Assembly (NCBI RefSeq): GCF_000253255.1
Contig: NC_015583.1
Span: forward strand, 310,001-374,000
DNA from: Novosphingobium sp. PP1Y
Lineage (GTDB): Bacteria > Pseudomonadota > Alphaproteobacteria > Sphingomonadales > Sphingomonadaceae
Direction of reading: 5' to 3'
Length of the DNA stretch: 64,000 nucleotides
Of this stretch, positions 40,406 through 48,986 are shown one piece after another. Position 1 is the stretch's first letter. Every line of letters starts with the position of its first letter. Under the pieces are notes generated by a model. That model was not told where the DNA came from and ran no database searches. It saw nothing but the letters and a program-made list of their open reading frames with translations. The position numbers and the translations under genes were made by a program.

Positions 40406-41260
40406 ATGAACCAGGAAACCCCCGGACCCCCGGGCGTCTCGTTCGATTTCGACGGGAAGAACATCCTTGTCACCGGCGCAGGCGCGGGAATCGGCCGGGC
40501 AATCGCCGATGCGTTCCATGCCGCGGGCGGCAGCGTATTTGCGGCCGAGATCGACGAGGGCCTTTGCAGTGACCTTGAGGCATCAGGGATGATCGCTATT
40601 GAGGGCGATGTCTGCGCGCCGGACTTTCCGGCCATGGCCGGAGCGCGGATCGAGCAGGCGGGGGGCAAGCTCGACGTGCTGGTCAACAACGTCGGCCATT
40701 TCGTCCATCCGCGCCCGTTCTCGATGCTTACGAACGCGCAGGCGAACGAAGTGCTCGACGTCAATCTCGGCCAGCTCCTGCGCATGACTTCGACGATGCT
40801 GCCGCTGCTGCGCAAGGCCGCTCCGGGCAGTTCCATCGTCAACGTCACCTCGATCGAGGCCTATCGCGGGATTCCGGGGTGTTCCGTCTACGCAGCCGCA
40901 AAGGCCGGCATTGCCGGGTTCACCAAGAGCCTTGCACTCGAACTCGGGCCCGAGGGCATCCGGGTCAACGACATAGCCCCGGAAACGACCGACACCCCGC
41001 AAGTCCCGCTGGACTTCATGATCCCGCCGGAAAGCCGCGTGCATGAAGACAAGTGGATCCCGCTCGGCCGGCTCGGTCGCCCGGAGGACTGCGCCGGGGC
41101 CGCGCTCTATCTCGCCAGCCCTCTGGCATCATGGGTTACCGGCACTGCGATCCACGTCGACGGCGGTGCGCTCGCCGCGGCAGGCTGGACCCGCACGCAA
41201 GACGGCGAATGGACCGTCGTCCCCCTCGTCACCGGTAACGGCATAAGGATACCCTCATGA
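40406..41260 (+). CDS. SDR family oxidoreductase
   Basis: A 284-residue SDR: TGAGAGIG after a 20-residue leader rich in Pro and Gly, NNVG for NNAG, Ser in VTSIEAY and YAAAK. The C-terminal part is about 15 residues longer than the minimal fold (GWTRTQDGEWTVVPLVTGNG). It starts an operon of four genes linked by ATGA overlaps (40406-43402). The substrate is not predictable. Confidence 0.87.
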   Translation: MNQETPGPPGVSFDFDGKNILVTGAGAGIGRAIADAFHAAGGSVFAAEIDEGLCSDLEASGMIAIEGDVCAPDFPAMAGARIEQAGGKLDVLVNNVGHFVHPRPFSMLTNAQANEVLDVNLGQLLRMTSTMLPLLRKAAPGSSIVNVTSIEAYRGIPGCSVYAAAKAGIAGFTKSLALELGPEGIRVNDIAPETTDTPQVPLDFMIPPESRVHEDKWIPLGRLGRPEDCAGAALYLASPLASWVTGTAIHVDGGALAAAGWTRTQDGEWTVVPLVTGNGIRIPS

Positions 41261-41682
41261 ACGCCGCCGACACTGCAACGCTGGCAGCCCTGCGCCTCGC
41301 CTGCGAAACTTATGCCGCGGGCGCCGACCGCCGGGACAAGACACTGTGGCGGAGCGTCCTTTCCGAACACTGCGTGATCGAAGGCCCCGGCTTTCGCATC
41401 GAGGGCTGCGAGAACAATCTCGGCTCGCTGGACATGCTGGGCAAGATGTTCCGCAAGACCCGCCACATCGTCCATCAGATTCACGCTGAAGTCGACGGCG
41501 ACGAGGCGGTCAGCGAGACTTATTGCACCGCCGACCACCTGATGAGGGAAAGTGACGAAATCCTCTCGTGGTCGCTACGCTACAAGGACCTCTGGCGGCG
41601 TGAAGGCGAAGGGTGGCGCATCGCCCATCGCCGTCTCGAGATCGATTGGGAAGAGACGCGCCCTGTCAGGGTGCAGTCATGA
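41257..41682 (+). CDS. NTF2-like (SnoaL-type) protein
   Basis: A 141-residue compact domain: ALRLACETYAAGADRRDKTLWRSVLSEHCVIEGPG, HIVHQIHAEVDGDEAVSETYCTADH and GWRIAHRRLEIDWEE. Of the eight NTF2-like domains it is the shortest. It overlaps both neighbouring genes by ATGA, so it is translated together with two SDRs and is probably used between their steps, as a ketone/enol isomerase or a dehydratase would be. Confidence 0.82.
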   Translation: MNAADTATLAALRLACETYAAGADRRDKTLWRSVLSEHCVIEGPGFRIEGCENNLGSLDMLGKMFRKTRHIVHQIHAEVDGDEAVSETYCTADHLMRESDEILSWSLRYKDLWRREGEGWRIAHRRLEIDWEETRPVRVQS

Positions 41683-42488
41683 GCGGCGCGCTTTCAGGTC
41701 AGACCGCGCTTGTCACGGGCGCTACCGGAGCCATTGCCCGCGCCTCCGCGATCGCCCTCGCGCGCGATGGCGCGCATCTGGTGCTCATGGCGCGCCGCCC
41801 CGAGGGGCTGGAGCAGGCGCGCGCGGAAATCGCCGCCGCCGTTCCCGGTACGCATATCGCGCTGGAAGTCGGCGACTGCATCGATTCCGATGCCGTGGCA
41901 CGCGCATGCAGGGCCGCCTGGGTGATCGCCGAACGGCTCGACATCGTGTTCGCGACAGTGGGCGGCGGTTCCTTCGCGCCGATACTCGATGTCACTCCCG
42001 AGGCGCTGCGCAAGGACTTCGAACTTAACGTCATCAGCGCCCATCATGCGCTACGCCATGCCGTGCCACTGATGCCCGATGGCGGCTCCCTGGTGTTCCT
42101 GTCCTCGGGCGCAGCGCCGCTGACCTTCCCCGGACTTTCGAGCTATTCGGTCAGCAAGGCCGGGCTTGAGGCGCTGGTGCGCTCGGCCGCCGATGAACTC
42201 GGCTGGCGCGGCATTCGCGTCAATGCCGTGCGGCCAGGCCTCACCCGCTCGGACAGCACCGGCAGCATGTTCGACGCCCCCGAAACGCTTGAGAAATTCC
42301 TGCCCGAGTATCCGCTCGGGCGCCTCGGCGAGGCGGAGGACATGGCCGGAGCCGTACGCTACCTTGCCGGGCCGGAAAGCGCCTGGGTCACCGGCCAGTG
42401 CATCGCCGTCGACGGCGGCAATCTTCTGCGGCGCAGTCCCAACCTCGGGATCGCCTCTCCCTCCAAAAGCGGAGTTCACCAGTCATGA
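41679..42488 (+). CDS. SDR family oxidoreductase
   Basis: A 269-residue SDR with TGATGAIA as cofactor loop, in which the last Gly of the usual TGxxxGIG is Ala and the sixth residue is Ala, VGGG in the NNAG place, Ser in LSSGAAP and YSVSK. The end is CIAVDGGNLLRRSPN. The altered loop may change the cofactor preference or binding strength. Linked by ATGA to both neighbours in the operon 40406-43402. Confidence 0.86.
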   Translation: MSGALSGQTALVTGATGAIARASAIALARDGAHLVLMARRPEGLEQARAEIAAAVPGTHIALEVGDCIDSDAVARACRAAWVIAERLDIVFATVGGGSFAPILDVTPEALRKDFELNVISAHHALRHAVPLMPDGGSLVFLSSGAAPLTFPGLSSYSVSKAGLEALVRSAADELGWRGIRVNAVRPGLTRSDSTGSMFDAPETLEKFLPEYPLGRLGEAEDMAGAVRYLAGPESAWVTGQCIAVDGGNLLRRSPNLGIASPSKSGVHQS

Positions 42489-43402
42489 GCAAGAATATCC
42501 TCGTCGTCGGCGGAACCGGCGGTCTGGGCGGCCATGCCGCCATTTACCTTTCGGGGCTTGGCCATCAGGTCTCCGTGGCCGGGCGCAATGTCCCCAATCC
42601 TGACACGCCCATGGCGCAGTTGCCCTTCCTCAAGGGCGACTATGTCGCGGGCGAATTCACGCCGGCACGCCTCGAAGGATTCGACTGGGTGGTCTTTGCC
42701 GCCGGCAACGACCCGCGTCATATCCCTGAAGGAAGCGACTATGCCGCGCACTTCATGCGCGCCAACGGCGAGGCCATCCCGGCCTTCTTCGCCGACGCGC
42801 GCAAGGCCGGCGTTTCCCGGGCGATCCAGCTTGGCAGTTTCTATCCGCAGGCGAGCCCAGAACTGGTGGCGGGCAACGTCTATATCCAGTCGCGCAAGGC
42901 CGCCTGCGAAGGCGCCCGCGCGCAAGGCCGCGAGGGCTTCGACGTCATCAGCGTCAACGCGCCGTTCATGGTCGGCACTGTCCCGGGCCTTCCCAGCGCA
43001 ATCTTCGAGCCTTACGTCCAGTGGGCGCAGGGCCTGATTCCAATCGAGCACTATGCCCCGCCGGGCGGTACCAACTTCATGTCGTTCCGCTCGCTATCCG
43101 AAGCGATCGCCGGTGCGCTCGAACGCGGCGAGCCGGGCAAGGCCTATCTCGTGGGCGACGAGAATCTGTCCTTCCGCGCATATTTCCAGCTGTTTTTCGA
43201 TGCCGTAGGCAGCAAGGTCCGGGTCGAGGAACGCGATGCCGAACTGCCGCTGCTGCCCGACGTGGCCATCCCGCAAGGGCGCGGCAACACCATCGCCTAC
43301 GAGCCGAATGAGGACGAAGCGGCCCTGCTCGGCTACACCCGCAACGACATTGCCAATGCCGTGCGCGAGATCGTGGCTCAGTTCGCTGCACAGGCCGCCT
43401 GA
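42485..43402 (+). CDS. NAD(P)-binding protein of the NmrA / atypical SDR type
   Basis: A 305-residue Rossmann protein beginning ILVVGGTGGLGGHAAIYL with the GxxGxxG loop at residues 9-15. The classical YxxxK is not present at the usual point; YIQSRKAACEGA near residue 140 could supply Tyr and Lys in the extended-SDR manner. The C-terminal half has a substrate lobe (PEYPVQWAQG-like region, then FRAYFQLFFDAVG). It is the last of the ATGA-coupled run and may be a reductase or a regulator that senses NADP. Confidence 0.78.
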   Translation: MSKNILVVGGTGGLGGHAAIYLSGLGHQVSVAGRNVPNPDTPMAQLPFLKGDYVAGEFTPARLEGFDWVVFAAGNDPRHIPEGSDYAAHFMRANGEAIPAFFADARKAGVSRAIQLGSFYPQASPELVAGNVYIQSRKAACEGARAQGREGFDVISVNAPFMVGTVPGLPSAIFEPYVQWAQGLIPIEHYAPPGGTNFMSFRSLSEAIAGALERGEPGKAYLVGDENLSFRAYFQLFFDAVGSKVRVEERDAELPLLPDVAIPQGRGNTIAYEPNEDEAALLGYTRNDIANAVREIVAQFAAQAA

Positions 43403-43421
43403 GAAGAGGACCGACAAGACC

Positions 43422-44354
43422 ATGCCGATGAACTCCCAGATCGTCGCGTTCCTGAGCGCCATGCCCGCCATGGAAATGCCGCCCATGTCAGCGGTCACGC
43501 CCGAGATGATGCGTTCCTTCAGCGACAATTCGATGGCCACGGGAGAGGCTCTGCCCCTTGCCCGGATCGAGGACATGGACCTGCCGCTTGCGGGCCGCAC
43601 CATCTCCGCGCGACTTTACGTGCCCGAAAGCGCGGATCACGCGCCGCCGCTCACGCTGTTCTACCACGGCGGCGGATTCGTGATCGGCACCCTCGACACG
43701 CACGACAACCTGTGCCGGAAGCTGGCGCGGGAAAGCGGTTCGGCGGTCCTGTCGGTGGGCTATCGTCTCGCGCCCGAGGCGCCCTTCCCGGCCGGACTGG
43801 ACGACTGCTACGACGCGCTCGTCTGGGCCAGCCGCAATGGCGATAAGCTGGGCATCGATGCCTCGCGCCTGGCCGTTGCGGGCGACAGCGCGGGCGGCAA
43901 CCTGGCCGCCGCCGTCGCAATCCGCGCGCGGGAAGAAGGCGGTCCGAAGCTGCGCCACCAATTGCTGATCTACCCGGTCACAGACAACGACTTCACCCGT
44001 CCCTCTTATGCGCAGAACGGGGCTGCGGGCGGGTTCCTGACGACAGAGATGATGCAGTGGTTCTGGAATCACTATGTCGGCAACCGCGATGAAGCGCATA
44101 TACCGCTGGCGACGGTCCAGCGCACCGAGGACCTCTCCAACCTCGCTCCGGCGACAATCATCACCGCTGAATGCGATCCACTGCGCGATGAAGGCATGGC
44201 CTATGCCAAACGCCTTGCCGATGCAGGCGTGCCGACCGAGGCGGAAGTAGCCCCCGGCATGATCCACGGCTTCGCGTCGCTGTTCGAAGCCGTGCCCGAC
44301 GTGCTCCCCTATCTCGACAGGGCGGGCCGCCGGCTGCGCGAGGCGCTGGCCTGA
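43422..44354 (+). CDS. alpha/beta hydrolase, HSL family (esterase/lactonase)
   Basis: A 310-residue hormone-sensitive-lipase-type hydrolase: oxyanion motif HGGGFVIG near residue 84, nucleophile in GDSAGGNLAAA near residue 155, Asp in AECDPLRDEG and His in GMIHGF near residue 282. It has the usual N-terminal cap. It would open esters or lactones such as those made by a Baeyer-Villiger enzyme. AGAAGAGGA precedes the ATG at 43422; a second ATG 6 bases later is possible. It ends tail-to-tail against the SDR at 44378. Confidence 0.9.
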   Translation: MPMNSQIVAFLSAMPAMEMPPMSAVTPEMMRSFSDNSMATGEALPLARIEDMDLPLAGRTISARLYVPESADHAPPLTLFYHGGGFVIGTLDTHDNLCRKLARESGSAVLSVGYRLAPEAPFPAGLDDCYDALVWASRNGDKLGIDASRLAVAGDSAGGNLAAAVAIRAREEGGPKLRHQLLIYPVTDNDFTRPSYAQNGAAGGFLTTEMMQWFWNHYVGNRDEAHIPLATVQRTEDLSNLAPATIITAECDPLRDEGMAYAKRLADAGVPTEAEVAPGMIHGFASLFEAVPDVLPYLDRAGRRLREALA

Positions 44355-44377
44355 CGGCCGGCGCCCCGTCGCTTGGG

Positions 44378-45133
44378 TCAGAATGCAATAGCGCCGCCAT
44401 CGATCACCATCGGGTGACCGGTCACGAAGCTGGCCGCTTCGGAGCAGAGCCAGACCACCGCTTCGGCAATCTCCTCGGGCTTGCCGAAGCGGCCCATCGG
44501 AGTCATCGAATCAATCACCGCCTTCAGCTTCGGGTCGGCGGCGATCGGGGCGGTCATCGGCGTTTCGATCACGCCCGGGCACACGGCATTGACGCGAATG
44601 CCCTGCTGCGCCCACTTGAGCGCTGCCTGCCGGGTCAGGCCGACGACGCCGTGCTTCGAGGCGACATAGCCGGGCTGGTTCGGATTGCCGACAAGGCCGT
44701 TGATCGAAGAGGTGTTGACGATCGCACCGCCGCCGGTCTCGAGCATCGCCGCTGCTTCCTCGCGAATGCAGCGCATCACACCGGTAAGGTTGATCGAAAT
44801 TGCGACGTCCCAGTTTTCGTCCTCGAACTCGTCACGGCCGAGCAGGTTTACGCCGGCATTGTTGAACGCGCAGTCGAGACGGCCCCATGTATCGACTGCC
44901 CTGGCCACCATCGCCTTGATGTCGTCCGGGTTGCTGACGTCGCACCGCTGATATGCAGCCCTGCCGCCCGCAGCCTCAATCATGGAGACAGTCTCGCGGC
45001 CTTCAACGTCCTTGACGTCGCAGACCAGCACCCGGGCGCCCGAGCGGGCGAAGGCCTGCGCCGCAGCCCGCCCGATCCCACCGCTTGCCCCGGTAACGAG
45101 CGCGACCTTACCGTCCAGGCCGTAATTGATCAT
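44378..45133 (-). CDS. SDR family oxidoreductase
   Basis: A 251-residue SDR with TGASGGIG, NNAG, Ser in NTSSINGLVG and YVASK, ending GHPMVIDGGAIAF. This is a plain cyclic-alcohol-dehydrogenase-like sequence. GGGAG and AAAGG lie before the ATG. It is divergent from the old-yellow-enzyme gene across a 90-base gap with AACGCA and TACGTA. Confidence 0.88.
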   Translation of the reverse strand: MINYGLDGKVALVTGASGGIGRAAAQAFARSGARVLVCDVKDVEGRETVSMIEAAGGRAAYQRCDVSNPDDIKAMVARAVDTWGRLDCAFNNAGVNLLGRDEFEDENWDVAISINLTGVMRCIREEAAAMLETGGGAIVNTSSINGLVGNPNQPGYVASKHGVVGLTRQAALKWAQQGIRVNAVCPGVIETPMTAPIAADPKLKAVIDSMTPMGRFGKPEEIAEAVVWLCSEAASFVTGHPMVIDGGAIAF

Positions 45134-45223
45134 CCTTTGACTCCCACTTGCATACGTAGATGATTGTATCCTATAAAACGCAAAGTAAGGTCAGTCGAAC
45201 ATTTTAATTAAGGAATGCGGATA

Positions 45224-46288
45224 ATGTCATCGCTTTTCACCACTGTTAGCCTTGGGGCCGTAGAGATGGCGAATCGCGTGGTCATGTCTGCCATGACCCG
45301 TGACCGCGCCGGTCCCGGCGATGTTCCCGGCGAGCTGATGGTCGAGTATTATCGCCAGCGTGCCGGTGCCGGGCTGATCGTCACGGAGGGCACCCAGCCC
45401 TGCGCGGAAGGCAAGGGCTACTGGCGCACGCCGGGCATCTATTCCAACGAGCAGATCGAAGGCTGGCGCAAGGTTGCTGACGCGGTCCACACCGAAGGCG
45501 GAAAGATCGTCATGCAGCTCATGCACGTGGGCCGCGTCGTCGTCCCTGCCAACCGGGGCTTCGACGCGGACGTTGTCGCGCCGAGTGCGATCCCCTGCCC
45601 CGACAAGGTACCCGGCCCCGACGGCGTGCCGGTCGAATGCGCCATGCCGCGCGCCCTTGCGTCTGATGAACTGCCGCTCGTTGCCGAACAATATGCCCAG
45701 GCCGCCCGCAATGCCCGCGCCGCCGGGATCGACGGGGTAGAACTGCACTGTTCGAGCGGCTACCTCATCAACCAGTTCCTGAACGCGAGCAGCAACCAGC
45801 GCAACGACGATTTCGGCGGCGATCCCGAGCGCCGCGCACGCTTTCCCGCCATGGTCGTCAAGGCGCTGGCCGATGCCATCGGCGCGGACCGCGTCGGCGT
45901 GCGTTTTTCACCCGGCAATCCCTACAACGGCATGGCCGATGCGGACCCGGCCGCCACGTTCGCACCTTTCCTCGATGCGATCGAACCGCTGGGCTGCGCC
46001 TATGCCCACGTTGTCGACATGAAGCTGGAAACGCTCGACACCCTCGCTTTCGTGCGTGAGCGGTTCAGCGGAGCGATCATTGCCAACAACATGCTAACGC
46101 TGGAGAGCGGAAGCGAACTTCTCGATTCCGGCCGGGCCGATGCGATTTCGTTCGGGCGCTCATTCATTGCCAATCCCGACCTCGTCGATCGCCTGCGCCG
46201 CGGCGCGCCGCTCGCAAAGCCGGACTTCACGCACCTCTATTCCGGCGAAGAACGCGGCTATACCGATTACCCTGCCCTGACTGACTGA
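45224..46288 (+). CDS. old yellow enzyme family NADH:flavin oxidoreductase / alkene reductase
   Basis: A 354-residue FMN TIM barrel of the NemA/morphinone reductase type: LIVTEGTQP, LMHVGRVV, VELHCSSGYLINQFL near residue 180, GVRFSPGN and SFGRSFIANPDL. It reduces activated C=C bonds with NAD(P)H. The substrate-binding pair, usually H-x2-H or H-x2-N, is H-C-S-S here, so the second residue is Ser. TAAGGA 10 bases before the ATG at 45224 decides against the ATG at 45215. The stop is followed by a CTGA repeat and a hairpin. Confidence 0.9.
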   Translation: MSSLFTTVSLGAVEMANRVVMSAMTRDRAGPGDVPGELMVEYYRQRAGAGLIVTEGTQPCAEGKGYWRTPGIYSNEQIEGWRKVADAVHTEGGKIVMQLMHVGRVVVPANRGFDADVVAPSAIPCPDKVPGPDGVPVECAMPRALASDELPLVAEQYAQAARNARAAGIDGVELHCSSGYLINQFLNASSNQRNDDFGGDPERRARFPAMVVKALADAIGADRVGVRFSPGNPYNGMADADPAATFAPFLDAIEPLGCAYAHVVDMKLETLDTLAFVRERFSGAIIANNMLTLESGSELLDSGRADAISFGRSFIANPDLVDRLRRGAPLAKPDFTHLYSGEERGYTDYPALTD

Positions 46289-46305
46289 CTGACCGACTGA
46301 AGCAC

Positions 46306-46336
46306 GGCGGTGACGGCACAGGTTTCCGTCGCCGCC
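46306..46336. terminator. hairpin between the OYE and NTF2-like genes
   Basis: GGCGGTGACGG and CCGTCGCCGCC pair over 11 bases with one G-T pair and a 9-base loop, between convergent genes. Confidence 0.6.
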
Positions 46337-46347
46337 TATTCCTTCAT

Positions 46348-46866
46348 TCAGGCCGGTTGCGCCGCCGGAGTGGGCATCTCGCCATAGGCCAGCACCTTGA
46401 TCGCGCCGTCCGCGCCGACTTCCTCAGTAATAAGCGAAGTCACCTTGCTTACGCTTTCCGCAATGTACCAGCGCCCGTCCCTGCGGCGGTAGATGTCCTC
46501 ATACTCCACGGCGAGCCGCGTCACCTGCCGCTGGCCGACGAGGATGGTCCGGAAATTAAGCGACCAGAGGCCCTTCGCCTCATCCGTCCCGGTCAGTTCT
46601 ATGTCCCAGTTGGTTGCATGATGGATGTCGAACACGCCCGGCTGACATCCCATCTGGCGGAACGTCTCGACGAAATCGTCGCGCCGGCTGTAAACCGGAA
46701 AGCCCTGATAGGCGATCCGGACCTCGACGGGATCGAAGCTGTCCCTGACGGCTTCAACGTCCTTGAGGTCGCAGGCGCGCAGATAGCGTGATTTCAGGAG
46801 GCGGATTGCCTCCTTGTCCTCAAGCGCCGCAAGGCGCGCTGCGAGATCAGATACTGTGTCGGTCAT
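46348..46866 (-). CDS. NTF2-like (SnoaL-type) protein
   Basis: A 172-residue protein: VSDLAARLAALEDKEAIRLLKSRYLRACDLKDVEAVRDSF at the start, IHHATNWDIELTGTDEAKGLW in the centre and DGRWYIAESVSKVTS at the end. GAGAGGA precedes the ATG at 46866; the in-frame leader upstream overlaps the control gap. It is downstream of the AraC gene on the same strand (126 bases away) with GACCAAT repeats in between, so AraC control is plausible. Confidence 0.8.
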   Translation of the reverse strand: MTDTVSDLAARLAALEDKEAIRLLKSRYLRACDLKDVEAVRDSFDPVEVRIAYQGFPVYSRRDDFVETFRQMGCQPGVFDIHHATNWDIELTGTDEAKGLWSLNFRTILVGQRQVTRLAVEYEDIYRRRDGRWYIAESVSKVTSLITEEVGADGAIKVLAYGEMPTPAAQPA

Positions 46867-46924
46867 CCTGTCCTCTCCGGAAATTGCATGTCCACCGGCT
46901 CGTCCGGCATTTGCGCTTATCATT

Positions 46925-46964
46925 GACCAATTCGTTGCGCGAATGAAAGTCATTTTCGACCAAT
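46925..46964. repeat. direct repeat GACCAAT spaced by 33 bases
   Basis: GACCAAT occurs at 46925-46931 and 46958-46964 in the same direction, three helical turns apart, with ATTCG-TTGCG-CGAAT between. It lies in the gap before the NTF2-like gene next to the AraC gene, so it is a possible AraC-type site. Confidence 0.4.
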
Positions 46965-46992
46965 GATCGCCACTTGCGTTCTTGAATGCCGG

Positions 46993-48105
46993 TCATTCCT
47001 CCATGTTCATTTCCCGCCAGCGGGTGGGAGCCATGCCCGCCCACTGATGGAAGGCCCGCCGGAAAGCGCCCGGATCCGCGAACTGGCAATGCTGCGCGAT
47101 GGCCGAAACTGTCAGCCTCCGGTCCGACAGCAGGCGCTGTGCCAGTCCGAAGCGGGCCTCGCGCTTAAGCTGCACCATGCTCGTTCCCTCGGCTTCGAGC
47201 CGGCGCTTTATCGTCGCCGCGCCCATTCCGTACTGCCGCGCAAGACCGGCGATGGTCGGCAGGCGTTCGCCGCTGCTCAGGGCCAGGCTCATCTGCCTGG
47301 CAATGGTACGCGACAGGTGCTCATCGCAGTCCTGCGGCTGCATCAGGTCGAACGGGAAATATTCAAGCAGGCGGTCCAGTTCGCCCGCGCTGCGCACCAC
47401 CCTGCGGCCCAAGACTTCTGCAGGCATGACAAGGGCGTTTTCCGCCGAACGGTACACGATCCGATGGGGCATCAGGCATTCGGCGACCCGGCTGTCCAGA
47501 ACCGGCTCGTAGCGCAATTGGACACCGGTGAGCGGCAAGTCCTGCCCCACCAGCCAGCCGAACAGGCGGTGATAAGTGGACAGGCCGGTCAGGTCCGAGA
47601 AGCACGCGCTGACGTTACGGCGCCTGCGGATCGTCGCCATTTCCATGATGGCCCTGCCACCGTCCGTCCTGAGCGTCAGGCGGGCAAGACGAGGGCCCAG
47701 GATCTGCGAGTAGTCGTCGATCCGGCGGATCACCTGCTCCAGCGTGCGGCAGTTGATGACGACATGGCACATGAGGTCGAAGCCCAGCTTCGACAGGGGC
47801 TCACGCCCCTCCTGCCAGGCCGCGACCGCGTCGATGGCCCAGGTGCACTGAGCGAAGAGACGCGCGAAATCATGCCGCGAAAGGGCTTGCGCATCGTAGC
47901 CATCGTTCCGCAGCAGTGAGGCCACATGGCCAAGACCCGCACCGGCCAGAACAGTGTCCCGCTGCCCGCCGACATGATCGACAATCCTTAGCAACTGACG
48001 CGCCACCTCCAGCGACACTTCACCAGGGGCAGCGCGTGAAATTCGCTTCGACACTCTGATTCTTCCAGTCACTGTCTTTGAGCTATTCTGTAGTTTCCAT
48101 CGCAT
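46993..48105 (-). CDS. AraC family transcriptional regulator
   Basis: About 370 residues. The C-terminal 100 residues are the AraC double helix-turn-helix (IAGLARQYGMGAATIKRRLEAEG and LSDRRLTVSAIAQHCQFADPGAFRRAFHQWAG); the N-terminal part is the arabinose-binding-like domain found in OruR/ArgR-type regulators. ATG at 48105 is used; ribosome signals are weak and GTG codons further in are alternatives. It is divergent from the SDR at 48191 over 85 bases, which are its likely target together with the NTF2-like gene downstream. Confidence 0.85.
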   Translation of the reverse strand: MRWKLQNSSKTVTGRIRVSKRISRAAPGEVSLEVARQLLRIVDHVGGQRDTVLAGAGLGHVASLLRNDGYDAQALSRHDFARLFAQCTWAIDAVAAWQEGREPLSKLGFDLMCHVVINCRTLEQVIRRIDDYSQILGPRLARLTLRTDGGRAIMEMATIRRRRNVSACFSDLTGLSTYHRLFGWLVGQDLPLTGVQLRYEPVLDSRVAECLMPHRIVYRSAENALVMPAEVLGRRVVRSAGELDRLLEYFPFDLMQPQDCDEHLSRTIARQMSLALSSGERLPTIAGLARQYGMGAATIKRRLEAEGTSMVQLKREARFGLAQRLLSDRRLTVSAIAQHCQFADPGAFRRAFHQWAGMAPTRWREMNMEE

Positions 48106-48190
48106 CGGCGAGCGGCGCAAGATCAAGTGCAGGAAAGCGCGGCCTCGGTTGCCGACGCTACGACCATTCCTTTGGGATAGGATACAGGAC

Positions 48191-48982
48191 ATGACCCGAA
48201 TTCTGGAAGGGCGCGCCGCCATCGTCACGGGCGGCGGACAAGGCGTGGGCCAGGGCATCGCCCGTGCGCTGGCCGAGGCGGGCGCAAACGTGCTGATTGC
48301 CCAGCGCAATGCCGAACAAGGTGAGGAAGAGGCCGCGTTCCTGCGCAGCGCACACGGCATCGACGCCGCGTTCCTGAGGAGCGATGTCACGATACTTGAA
48401 CAAGTCGAGGCGACGGTCGCCGCCGCACAGGATCGCTGGGGACGACTCGACCTGCTGGTCAACAATGCCGGGGCCAGCTTCCCCAAGCGGATCGAAAACC
48501 ACACCGACGAGGAGATGGCCGGTTCCTTCGCGCTCAACTACTGGGCCGTGTTTTGGGCCATGCGCGCCGCCTTCCCGATCATGAAAGCGCAGAAGTTCGG
48601 GCGCATCATCAACATGGGCTCGCTCAACGGCGTCAACGCGCACATGTTCACCGTCGCGTACAATGCCAGCAAGGAAGCCATGCGCGCACTGACACGAACC
48701 GCCGCGGTCGAATGGGGGCCCCACGGCATAACCTGCAACACGATCTGCCCGTCGGCGAGCAGCCCGCAGGCACGCGACTACTTCAAGGCCAACCCGGAGA
48801 TGGCCTCGCAGATTCTCCAGCAGGTGCCCGCTGGCCGTTTCGGCGATGCGGAAAAGGACATCGGCCCGATCGCGGTCTTCCTCGCCAGCGAGGGCGGCAG
48901 CTACATGAACGGCAATACGCTTTTCGCTGACGGAGGCTCTCATGTGAACGGCGTCGCCTGGCGTCCGCAAGTGGAGGACTGA
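48191..48982 (+). CDS. SDR family oxidoreductase
   Basis: A 263-residue SDR: TGGGQGVG, NNAG, Ser in NMGSLNGVNAHMF and YNASK. The C-terminal GNTLFADGGSHVNGVAW is nearly that of the SDR at 20042, so the two are recent paralogues or share a substrate. ATG at 48191 follows TAGGATACAGG. It leads a two-gene operon with the SDR at 48987 (4 bases apart) and is divergent from the AraC gene. Confidence 0.88.
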   Translation: MTRILEGRAAIVTGGGQGVGQGIARALAEAGANVLIAQRNAEQGEEEAAFLRSAHGIDAAFLRSDVTILEQVEATVAAAQDRWGRLDLLVNNAGASFPKRIENHTDEEMAGSFALNYWAVFWAMRAAFPIMKAQKFGRIINMGSLNGVNAHMFTVAYNASKEAMRALTRTAAVEWGPHGITCNTICPSASSPQARDYFKANPEMASQILQQVPAGRFGDAEKDIGPIAVFLASEGGSYMNGNTLFADGGSHVNGVAWRPQVED

Positions 48983-48986
48983 TCCC

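Noticed and set aside
46270..46300. CTGA short tandem repeat at the OYE stop
   Set aside because: Only a few copies at the end of a gene; more likely a chance run than a phase-variable tract.
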